From contig JALNVG010000169.1 in NCBI GenBank assembly GCA_023227685.1, forward strand, positions 1-5,518: a stretch of DNA of 5,518 nucleotides, given 5' to 3'. Below the pieces are notes generated by a model. That model saw nothing but the letters and a program-made list of their open reading frames with translations, was not told the origin of the DNA and searched no databases. A program made the translations under genes and the position numbers. Origin of the DNA: Bacteroidaceae bacterium (GTDB lineage Bacteria; Bacteroidota; Bacteroidia; Bacteroidales; Bacteroidaceae). Shown here in pieces: positions 1 through 5,518 of this stretch (the first letter of the stretch is position 1; each line of letters starts with the position of its first letter).

Positions 1-882
1 TATATTGGAGTGATGGGTACTGTGATTGTCCATGTAGCCTTGATTGCTCTTTTGATCTTTGTGAGTTTTACAGTTCCTCAGCCGCAAGAGACTTCGGGTG
101 TGGCTGTGATGATGGGTGATGTGCCTGCCGCCAAGGGATTGTCAGATCCTTCTCTGGTTGACGTGGATGTGTTGCCACAAGAGGATAATGTGGAACCCAA
201 TGAAATATCTATCGCTAAAAAAATAGAGAGCGCCCCGAAGTCTTCATCCGAACGGAAATTGATTACCCAAACATTGGAAGAAACTGTTGATTTGAAATCA
301 AAAGCCGAAAACAAGAAGATTCCGAAGTCAAAACGTGTAATAAAGGTCCCTGCTAAATCTACTGCAGAAATTGAAGCTGAAGCCAGAGCTCTTACTGAAA
401 AGAAAGCGATGGAAGCTAAAAAACGGGCAACCGATGAGGCGATAAGAAAACAAAAAAAGGCTGAGGCTGCTGCACGAAGTTTAGTGAAAGGTTCTTTTGG
501 AAAAGGTGAAAAGATGGGAGTAAGTAAGGGAGAATCTGCTATTGGTACAGGTATTGAAGGTGATACTCGGGGAAATTCTTCTACTGGAAAGTCTTCCGGT
601 GCAGGTGGCTATGGTACATTCGACTTAGGGGGACGCTCTATTGGTTTCGGGGGATTGCCTCGTCCTGTTTACCGTGTTCAAGAAGAGGGGAGGGTTGTTG
701 TTACGATAATTGTCAATCCTTCGGGAAAAGTTATCTCAGTAAATATTAATAGAAAGACTAATACTGTTAGCTTGGCTCTTCGTTCTGCTGCTATGGAGGC
801 TGCTAAGAAAGCTGTGTTTAATAAAGTATCTGAAGTAAATAATCAAACGGGTACAATTACTTATTTCTTTAAATTGAAATAG
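1..882 (+). CDS. TonB/TolA-family energy transducer, 5' end outside window
   Basis: Inner-membrane-anchored periplasmic protein expected to pass proton-motive force from an ExbB/ExbD- or TolQ/TolR-type motor to the outer membrane. The frame is open to the left edge (first codons Tyr-Ile-Gly), so the GTG at 10 and ATG at 13 are probably internal and a short cytoplasmic N-terminus is missing. Counting from the first window codon (293 residues seen): a single membrane helix at about 4-26, with Thr7 and His11 spaced like the Ser-x3-His pair of E. coli TonB (S16/H20); an acidic/Lys-rich linker at 30-120; an Ala/Glu/Lys-rich likely coiled coil at 122-158; a Gly/Ser-rich hinge at 164-218; and a TonB-type C-terminal domain at 219-293, beginning GLPRPVY and containing the VxIIVNPSGKV strand-turn. 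The charged helix plus C-terminal domain is TolA-like, while the C-terminal domain is closer to TonB. ispD follows after 31 nt. In related genomes I recall exbB/tolQ and exbD/tolR homologues just upstream, but that lies outside the window. The family is secure; TonB versus TolA is not. Confidence 0.85.
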   Translation, partial: YIGVMGTVIVHVALIALLIFVSFTVPQPQETSGVAVMMGDVPAAKGLSDPSLVDVDVLPQEDNVEPNEISIAKKIESAPKSSSERKLITQTLEETVDLKSKAENKKIPKSKRVIKVPAKSTAEIEAEARALTEKKAMEAKKRATDEAIRKQKKAEAAARSLVKGSFGKGEKMGVSKGESAIGTGIEGDTRGNSSTGKSSGAGGYGTFDLGGRSIGFGGLPRPVYRVQEEGRVVVTIIVNPSGKVISVNINRKTNTVSLALRSAAMEAAKKAVFNKVSEVNNQTGTITYFFKLK

Positions 883-913
883 GGAAAAATATAATGATAA
901 CAATTATTTGGTA

Positions 914-1579
914 ATGATACATTATGCTTTAATAGTTGCTGGTGGAAAGGGATTGCGTATGGGGAGTGCTCTTCCCAAACAATTCTTGTTAGTGTCAGGG
1001 GTACCGATTTTAATGCGTACGCTAGGTATGTTTCGACAATTTGATGAGCGAATGAGAATAATTCTTGTTCTTCCTCACGAACAGCAGGATTATTGGAAAG
1101 GTCTTTGTAATGAGTATCATTTTACAATAAAACATCAAGTTGTTGATGGAGGAGAGACCCGATTCAGTTCAGTAAAAAGAGGTCTGGATTTGATTACTAC
1201 TCCAGGTTTGGTTGGTGTGCACGATGGCGTTCGTCCGTTTGTTTCTACCGATGTAATTAAACGCTGTTATGTTGCTGCAGCTGTAAAGAAGGCTGTTATC
1301 CCGGTTGTCGGAGTTGTTGAGTCTATTAGACATTTAAAAGATGGTGGTAGTGAAACTGTAAATCGAGATAATTATAAATTAGTTCAGACTCCGCAAGTCT
1401 TTGATGTTGATTTATTGAAGAAGGCTTATTTGCAGCCTTATAAAGCTACTTTTACCGATGATGCTTCTGTTGTTGAGGCTATAGGAGTACCTGTTTTTCT
1501 GGTAAAAGGTAGTTTTGAGAATATTAAAATAACCACTCCTTTTGATTTAAAAATAGCCAACGCTTTGTGTCATGTTTGA
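914..1579 (+). CDS. ispD: 2-C-methyl-D-erythritol 4-phosphate cytidylyltransferase
   Basis: Cytosolic MEP-pathway enzyme that joins MEP and CTP to give CDP-methylerythritol and pyrophosphate, on the route to IPP/DMAPP. The 221-residue product is close to the usual IspD length (about 230). Visible motifs are the nucleotide-binding loop AGGKGLRMG at 9-17 with Arg15, PKQ at 21-23 with Lys22 (E. coli R20/K27 equivalents), VDGGETRFSSV at 77-87, VHDGVRP at 102-108 with Asp104, ESIR at 136-139, Arg151 before VQTPQVF at 157-163, TDDAS at 181-185, and NIKIT at 203-207 with Lys205 (E. coli K213 equivalent). All the key residues I can place are present, so it should be active. I chose the ATG at 914 because it puts the Ile/Ala/Val strand and the GG loop at the normal distance from the start. 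The in-frame TTG at 908 would add only two residues. There is no Shine-Dalgarno, as is usual in Bacteroidetes. It is a stand-alone IspD (not an IspDF fusion), lies 31 nt after the transducer gene, and its last 8 nt overlap recG. Confidence 0.95.
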   Translation: MIHYALIVAGGKGLRMGSALPKQFLLVSGVPILMRTLGMFRQFDERMRIILVLPHEQQDYWKGLCNEYHFTIKHQVVDGGETRFSSVKRGLDLITTPGLVGVHDGVRPFVSTDVIKRCYVAAAVKKAVIPVVGVVESIRHLKDGGSETVNRDNYKLVQTPQVFDVDLLKKAYLQPYKATFTDDASVVEAIGVPVFLVKGSFENIKITTPFDLKIANALCHV

Positions 1580-3668
1580 TTTAACTACCAGCGATATAAA
1601 ATACATCACCGGTGTAGGACCACATAAGGCTGCTGTACTGAATAAGGAATTGAATATCTTTTCCTTATATGACTTAATATATTATTTCCCTTATAGATAT
1701 GTAGATCGTAGTCATATTTTTTCTATATCAGAAATAGATGGCGATATGCCCTATATCCAAATTCAGGGTCATTTTATGGGGATGGAAATAATGGGTGAAG
1801 GGCGGAAAACAAGAATGGTTGCTCATTTTACGGATGGAACAGGTATTATTGATTTAATTTGGTTCAGTGGATTAAAGTATCTTACTAATCGTTATAAGTT
1901 AAATGAGGAGTATATAGTTTTTGGTAAGCCGACGGTCTTTAATGGTCATGTTAATATCGTTCACCCTGATATAGATAGGGTTTCGGAAGCTCAACTTACG
2001 GTAGTTGGTCTTCGGCCTCAATATCACACGACAGAAAAGATGAAAAAAAGTTTTCTTACTTCTCATGTTGTAGAGAAAATGATGGCTGTTGTTTTTGCTG
2101 GCATTAAGACGCCATTGACCGAGACTCTTTCACCTGCGTTAATTAGTAAGTATCAGTTGATGTCACTTACTGATGCGCTTAGGAATGCTCACTTTCCAGA
2201 GAATTCGGAGAAATTAAGACAAGCTCAATATCGTTTGAAGTTTGAAGAGTTGTTTTATATTCAGCTGAATATTATTCGTTATGTAAAGAATCGCAAGTCG
2301 AAATTTTGTGGCTATGTTTTTTCCAGGGTAGGGAAAATCTTTAATACCTTTTACAAAGACAATCTTCCTTTTGAATTGACGAATGCTCAAAAACGTGTTA
2401 TGAAGGAAATACGAAAAGATATGGGTAGTGGAAGGCAGATGAATCGATTGTTGCAGGGTGATGTCGGTAGTGGAAAGACTTTGGTTGCTCTGCTTAGTAT
2501 GCTCATTGCTTTGGATAACGGGTATCAAACTTGTTTGATGGCACCCACAGAGATTCTTGCGAATCAACATTTCGAAACAATTACGAAGTTGCTTTCCGGA
2601 ATGAATGTGCATGTGGAACTTCTTACAGGATCGGTGCGTGGAAAGAAGAGGGCAGAGATCCTTGATGCCCTTATTCGAGGTGAGGTGAATATATTGATAG
2701 GTACTCATGCGATAATAGAAAATCCTGTTTCATTTCTTAATTTGGGTTTAGCAGTAATAGATGAACAACATCGTTTTGGAGTGGCGCAGCGTTCACGTTT
2801 ATGGAAAAAAAATGAGCAGCCACCTCACGTATTAGTAATGACTGCAACGCCTATACCACGCACGTTGGCTATGACTTTTTATGGTGATTTGGATATTTCG
2901 GTGATTGATGAACTTCCTCCTGGAAGAAAGCCTATAACAACAATTCATCAATATGATAATCGTCAGTCCGGTTTGTATGATTTCATTAGAAAACAAATAC
3001 ATCAGGGGCGGCAGGTTTATTTCGTTTATCCATTGATAGAGGAAAGTGAAAAAAGTGATTTGAAAAATCTTGAAAATGGGTATCAGACTATTTGTAACTC
3101 TTTTCCGGAGTTTCGGGTTTGTAAGGTACATGGTAAAATGAAGTCTGCCGAAAAAGATAAGCAGATGCAATTGTTTACCAGTGGACAAGCCCAGATTATG
3201 GTGGCTACGACGGTTATAGAAGTTGGCGTAAATGTACCTAATGCATCAGTTATGATTATCGAAGATGCCAATCGGTTTGGCCTTTCGCAACTTCATCAGC
3301 TCCGTGGTAGAGTAGGTAGGGGAGCCGATCAGTCATATTGTGTTTTGGTAACGGGTTATGAATTATCGGAGGAAACACGAAAGAGAATTGATATCATGGT
3401 TCGTACGAACGATGGTTTTGAAATCGCTGAGGCTGATTTAAAATTACGCGGTCCGGGTGATTTGGAAGGTACGCAACAGAGTGGTATTGCTTTTGATCTT
3501 AAGATTGCCAATATTACTCGTGATGGACAATTACTCTCTTTTGTTCGTGATATAGCACAAAAGATTGTAGATGATGATCCGAATGAAAATCGTCCGGAGT
3601 ATGAAATTTTATGGAGGCAACTAAGTGTTCTTCGTAAATCAAATTTGAATTGGTCCGCAATAAGCTGA
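1572..3668 (+). CDS. recG: ATP-dependent DNA helicase RecG
   Basis: Superfamily 2 double-strand DNA translocase that reverses stalled forks and branch-migrates Holliday junctions and D-/R-loops in recombination and repair. The 698 residues match the family (E. coli 693). In order: an N-terminal helical part with a helix-hairpin-helix-like ITGVGPHKAAVL segment (12-23) and the FPYRYVDRS stretch; an OB-fold wedge domain at roughly 60-160; the Q-motif region FELTNAQ at 267-273; Walker A GDVGSGKT at 296-303 (Lys302); Walker B/DExH box DEQH at 397-400; motif III TATPIPRT at 424-431; motif V TTVIEVGVNVPNA at 546-558; motif VI LHQLRGRVGRG at 574-584; and the RecG-specific C-terminal stretch RGPGDLEGTQQSG at 626-638, matching the region that couples ATP hydrolysis to translocation (TRG motif). 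No key residue is missing and the frame is unbroken. The ATG at 1572 lies inside the last codons of ispD (ATG then TTTGA), which points to translational coupling and a shared transcript. The long antisense ORFs opposite it are shadows. Confidence 0.97.
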   Translation: MFDLTTSDIKYITGVGPHKAAVLNKELNIFSLYDLIYYFPYRYVDRSHIFSISEIDGDMPYIQIQGHFMGMEIMGEGRKTRMVAHFTDGTGIIDLIWFSGLKYLTNRYKLNEEYIVFGKPTVFNGHVNIVHPDIDRVSEAQLTVVGLRPQYHTTEKMKKSFLTSHVVEKMMAVVFAGIKTPLTETLSPALISKYQLMSLTDALRNAHFPENSEKLRQAQYRLKFEELFYIQLNIIRYVKNRKSKFCGYVFSRVGKIFNTFYKDNLPFELTNAQKRVMKEIRKDMGSGRQMNRLLQGDVGSGKTLVALLSMLIALDNGYQTCLMAPTEILANQHFETITKLLSGMNVHVELLTGSVRGKKRAEILDALIRGEVNILIGTHAIIENPVSFLNLGLAVIDEQHRFGVAQRSRLWKKNEQPPHVLVMTATPIPRTLAMTFYGDLDISVIDELPPGRKPITTIHQYDNRQSGLYDFIRKQIHQGRQVYFVYPLIEESEKSDLKNLENGYQTICNSFPEFRVCKVHGKMKSAEKDKQMQLFTSGQAQIMVATTVIEVGVNVPNASVMIIEDANRFGLSQLHQLRGRVGRGADQSYCVLVTGYELSEETRKRIDIMVRTNDGFEIAEADLKLRGPGDLEGTQQSGIAFDLKIANITRDGQLLSFVRDIAQKIVDDDPNENRPEYEILWRQLSVLRKSNLNWSAIS

Positions 3669-3747
3669 GAAATAAGGTTAAAAAGAGTATTATAGTTTTA
3701 AATGTGCTTAGAAACATGTATTTAGTATAAAACATTATTGTGTAAGC

Positions 3748-3769
3748 TGTTGTGTCAACATCTTTTCTT
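3748..3769 (+). terminator. Weak hairpin followed by T-rich stretch, possible recG terminator
   Basis: TGTTG (3748-3752) and CAACA (3756-3760) can pair as a 5-bp stem with a 3-nt loop, followed by TCTTTTCTT. The stem is short with only two G-C pairs and the T-run is interrupted, so this is much poorer than the terminator at 4895-4932. It is the best candidate I can see after recG, so transcription may stop inefficiently here or end by Rho. Confidence 0.2.
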
Positions 3770-3808
3770 GCATTCTTCAAACTTTTTAGAAAAAAAACTA
3801 CCAATTAA

Positions 3809-3839
3809 TTTGTTGTTTCAAATAGAAATCTTAAATTTG
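3809..3839 (+). promoter_or_regulatory. Bacteroidetes-type sigma-ABfr promoter for the M23 peptidase gene
   Basis: TTTG at 3809-3812 (-33 element) and TAAATTTG at 3832-3839 (-7 element, exact fit to TAnnTTTG) are separated by 19 nt, the usual arrangement for the primary sigma factor of Bacteroides. A transcript would start near 3844-3848 and carry a leader of about 125 nt before the ATG at 3972. A poorer alternative is TATATTTT at 3908-3915, one mismatch from the -7 consensus, with ATTG at 3887-3890. Confidence 0.6.
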
Positions 3840-3971
3840 AAAAGTTTTAGTAAATAGAAAAGCGTTAAGTAGAGTATGGAGAATGATTGATATAGTTCAT
3901 TTTAAATTATATTTTCCTTTCTTTATAAAAACAATAATGAATATAACGAGTACAACGAATAAAATAAATTA

Positions 3972-4871
3972 ATGATTTTTAAGTGCATTAAAACAGTTTT
4001 TGTTGTCATGGCGGCAATGGTTAGTCTGAATTCTTTTTCTCAAGACTTAATAGCGCGTCAGGCACCAATCGATAAAAAGTTAAGAACCGTAGATTCTTTG
4101 GCTTTACAAAAACAAATTTATGAGGAACAGGTTCAATACCCTGCCTTGAGTCTTTATCCAACATGGAACAATGAGTATGTACATGCTTATGGCTCAATCA
4201 GAATTCCTGAGGCTTATACCATTAATTTAAGAGGCTTTCATATGCCTACACCTAGTACACGTATTACATCAAAATTTGGTCCTCGGTGGAGGCGAATGCA
4301 CTACGGTCTTGATATCAAGGTTAATGTGGGTGATACAATTGTTTCAGCTTTTGATGGTAAAGTAAGAATCGTTAAGTATGAACGTCTAGGATACGGAAAT
4401 TATATTGTTATTCGTCACCCAAATGGTTTGGAAACGGTCTACGGCCATTTATCCAAACAGTTAGTAAAAGAAAATCAAATAGTTAAGGCCGGTGAGCCTA
4501 TTGGCCTTGGAGGAAGTACAGGACGTTCTACCGGTTCGCATTTGCATTTTGAAACTCGTTTTCTGGGCATTGCTATTAATCCAGCCTTTCTCTTTAATTT
4601 CCCAAAGCAAGATATTGTGGCTGATACTTATACTTTCCATCGTTATGGTAATCATAGTGTTAATGATGAGTCCAATGCACAACAGTATAATCAAGCACAA
4701 CGGTATAATTCTTCAAACGAACATTCACTACAATATTATAAAGTAAAACGTGGTGATACACTTTCTGCTATTGCAAACAAATGTGGTATTTCTTTGAGTA
4801 CATTATGTAAAATGAATAGAATATCCAAACGGGCATCTCTTCATATAGGACAAATATTGCGTTGTTCTTAA
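3972..4871 (+). CDS. Secreted M23 family metallopeptidase with C-terminal LysM domain
   Basis: Predicted zinc-dependent peptidoglycan endopeptidase of the lysostaphin/LytM (M23) family, exported to the periplasm and held on the wall by LysM. Residues 1-23 look like a Sec signal peptide: Lys4 and Lys7, a hydrophobic core at 8-19, then SFS before Gln24, a plausible signal-peptidase-I site. No lipobox is seen. A linker (24-90) precedes the catalytic domain at about 95-210: ITSKFGPRWRRMHYGLD gives the first zinc ligands His110 and Asp114 (HxxxD), YGHL gives His159, and SHLHFE gives His190 and His192 (HxH), so the site is complete. A Gln/Asn/Tyr/Ser-rich linker at about 215-252 leads to one LysM domain at 256-298 (YKVKRGDTLSAIA...GQIL). 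The LysM contains Cys271, Cys279 and Cys298. The gene has its own promoter and terminator, so it is probably monocistronic. Because all M23 ligands are present it should be an enzyme rather than an EnvC/NlpD-like activator; which cross-link it cuts cannot be told. Confidence 0.93.
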   Translation: MIFKCIKTVFVVMAAMVSLNSFSQDLIARQAPIDKKLRTVDSLALQKQIYEEQVQYPALSLYPTWNNEYVHAYGSIRIPEAYTINLRGFHMPTPSTRITSKFGPRWRRMHYGLDIKVNVGDTIVSAFDGKVRIVKYERLGYGNYIVIRHPNGLETVYGHLSKQLVKENQIVKAGEPIGLGGSTGRSTGSHLHFETRFLGIAINPAFLFNFPKQDIVADTYTFHRYGNHSVNDESNAQQYNQAQRYNSSNEHSLQYYKVKRGDTLSAIANKCGISLSTLCKMNRISKRASLHIGQILRCS

Positions 4872-4894
4872 AACAAATAACAGATAATAATATC

Positions 4895-4932
4895 AAGTGG
4901 TACTTTAATATAAATAGAGTACCACTTTTTTT
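4895..4932 (+). terminator. Intrinsic terminator after the M23 gene
   Basis: AAGTGGTACT (4895-4904) and AGTACCACTT (4918-4927) form a perfect 10-bp stem. A T-G wobble and two A-T pairs extend it inward, leaving a loop of about 7 nt. The 3' arm runs into seven Ts (4926-4932). It starts 23 nt after the M23 stop codon. There is no matching A-run on the left side, so it should act on the + strand only. Confidence 0.9.
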
Positions 4933-4956
4933 ATTCTCTATTTTTTGCTATATTTG
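4926..4956 (+). promoter_or_regulatory. Bacteroidetes-type promoter for the DUF1599 gene
   Basis: TATATTTG at 4949-4956 fits the -7 consensus TAnnTTTG exactly. The position expected for the -33 element, 19 nt upstream, is TTTT (4926-4929), in the T-run of the preceding terminator, which is a 3-of-4 match to TTTG. Transcription would start around 4961-4965, giving a very short leader (about 10-15 nt) before the ATG at 4975. Confidence 0.5.
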
Positions 4957-4974
4957 CGAACTATTTGTAAAGAG

Positions 4975-5518
4975 ATGAATGATACGAAGCAACAATTTGA
5001 ACAAGTAATTGTAATGTGTCGGGAAGTGTTTTCCAAGAAATTGCATGATTACGGTCCGGCATGGAGAATATTACGGCCAACTTCACTGACAGATCAGATT
5101 TTGATTAAGGCAAACCGTATACGAAGCATTGAAACAAAAGGTGTATCTTTAATACATGAAGGTATATCTTCTGAGCTTATCGGCATTATCAATTATGGTA
5201 TTATCGGTTTGATACAGCTAGATAAGGGTTATGCTGAAAAAACAGACATGACAAACAAAGAAGCATTGGCTTTGTATGATGTAAAGGCTAAAGCCGCGTT
5301 GGATTTGATGCTTGCCAAAAATCATGATTATGATGAGGTATGGCGTAGTATGCGGGTTAGTTCTTATACGGACTTGATTCTTATGAAAGTGTATCGGACT
5401 AAACAAATTGAGAGTATCGAAGGTAATACCTTGGTATCAGAAGGCGTTGATGCAAATTATATGGATATGATAAATTATTCAGTATTCGGGTTGATTAGAT
5501 TAAATCTTGAAGGTACAA
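4975..5518 (+). CDS. DUF1599 / nucleotide modification associated domain 1 (Nmad1) protein, 3' end outside window
   Basis: The ATG at 4975 opens a frame that stays open for 181 codons to the right edge, so the stop lies outside. I recognise the product as DUF1599 (Nmad1), a family conserved in Bacteroidetes with no established reaction; its name comes from computational links to DNA-base modification systems. There is no signal peptide or membrane helix, so it should be cytosolic. It consists of two tandem copies of one unit: residues 15-85 and 109-180. Matching positions include HDY (24-26 / 117-119), W (30/123), R (31/124 and 34/127), S-x-x-D (37-40 / 130-133), K (45/138), R (48/141), IE (52/145), E-G (62/156), NY (73-74 / 167-168) and the GLIxL end (78-82 / 172-176). 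I expect the full protein to end soon after the window edge. The start is supported by the promoter just upstream and by alignment of the first repeat. The domain call is good; the function is unknown. Confidence 0.82.
   Translation, partial: MNDTKQQFEQVIVMCREVFSKKLHDYGPAWRILRPTSLTDQILIKANRIRSIETKGVSLIHEGISSELIGIINYGIIGLIQLDKGYAEKTDMTNKEALALYDVKAKAALDLMLAKNHDYDEVWRSMRVSSYTDLILMKVYRTKQIESIEGNTLVSEGVDANYMDMINYSVFGLIRLNLEGT
5017..5515 (+). repeat. Protein-level tandem duplication within the DUF1599 gene
   Basis: Two copies of a ~75-residue unit, encoded at about 5017-5229 and 5299-5514, are offset by 93 to 94 codons with one single-residue gap near codon 56/149. More than fifteen positions are identical, centred on HDY...W R..R..S..D....K..R...E and on NY...GLI.L. 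The DNA of the two copies is not obviously repeated, so the duplication is old. Confidence 0.8.

Larger units (their letters stand above)
3669..3971. other. AT-rich intergenic region between recG and the M23 gene
   Basis: A 303-nt gap with no convincing protein gene. It holds a weak hairpin at 3748-3760, a good promoter at 3809-3839, and a leader of about 125 nt with an 11-codon mini-ORF (3937-3972). An antisense ORF covering 3514-3804 overlaps the end of recG, has no family features and reads as a shadow. I saw no tRNA, no recognisable structured RNA and no insertion-sequence ends. Confidence 0.7.

Noticed and set aside
10..15. GTG at 10 or ATG at 13 as the true start of the transducer
   Set aside because: The frame is open upstream to the edge and starting here would leave no cytoplasmic charged residues before the membrane helix.
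908..913. TTG at 908 as the ispD start
   Set aside because: It adds only two residues before a good ATG at 914, and the MIHYALIVAGG start fits the family.
2214..2708. 164-codon antisense ORF opposite recG
   Set aside because: It lies fully inside recG helicase motifs, shows no domain-like pattern and is explained by recG codon composition.
2832..3271. Antisense ORFs of 118 and 62 codons opposite recG
   Set aside because: They overlap each other and the conserved recG motifs III-V; shadow frames.
3706..3747. Inverted repeat GCTTA (3706-3710) / TAAGC (3743-3747)
   Set aside because: Five base pairs with a 32-nt AT-rich loop is expected by chance here, and no T-run follows.
3514..3804. 96-codon antisense ORF reaching into the recG-M23 gap
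   Set aside because: About half is antisense to recG, the rest is low-complexity AT-rich sequence, and no promoter is seen for it on the minus strand.
4461..4746. Overlapping 79-codon (minus) and 84-codon (plus) frames inside the M23 gene
   Set aside because: Both lie over the M23 catalytic and linker codons; hydrophobic look is a frame-shift artefact of AT-rich coding DNA.
1..5518. Search for mobile elements, CRISPR repeats, tRNA/rRNA, phage or defence genes
   Set aside because: No transposase, direct-repeat array, RNA gene or recognisable defence domain seen; all coding space belongs to five housekeeping-type genes.

Overview
The window looks like ordinary chromosomal sequence from a member of the Bacteroidota, most likely the order Bacteroidales (a Bacteroides/Parabacteroides-type genome). 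The reasons are low GC content, no Shine-Dalgarno sequence before any start, intergenic promoters of the Bacteroidetes type (TTTG, about 19 nt, TAnnTTTG), and proteins typical of that group: a TonB/TolA-like transducer, IspD, RecG, an M23-LysM peptidase and a DUF1599 (Nmad1) protein. The genus is not resolved. All five genes lie on the + strand and the whole window is accounted for.

Region 1 (1-3668) looks like the distal part of one operon. It starts inside a TonB/TolA-type energy transducer whose first codons lie upstream of the window. A 31-nt gap leads to ispD (MEP-pathway cytidylyltransferase), and the last 8 nt of ispD overlap the start of recG (branch-migrating DNA helicase). The three jobs are unrelated (envelope energy transduction, isoprenoid precursor synthesis, DNA repair), so the link is probably shared transcription of housekeeping genes rather than one pathway.

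Region 2 (3669-3971) is about 300 nt of AT-rich intergenic DNA. It has no convincing strong terminator for recG, but holds a well-formed Bacteroidetes promoter (3809-3839) and a long leader carrying an 11-codon mini-ORF that ends on the start codon of the next gene.

Region 3 (3972-4932) is a single-gene unit: a secreted M23 (lysostaphin/LytM-type) peptidase with a C-terminal LysM domain and all metal and catalytic residues intact. It is closed by a clear intrinsic terminator.

Region 4 (4933-5518) starts with a second promoter just after the terminator. It drives a DUF1599/Nmad1 protein that runs off the right edge and visibly consists of two tandem copies of one ~75-residue unit.

I found no mobile element, CRISPR array, tRNA/rRNA, phage gene or defence island, and no evidence of a new multi-gene system. 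The points most worth following up are the duplicated Nmad1 protein, the TolA-like build of the transducer with a conserved TM histidine, and the mini-ORF leaders.
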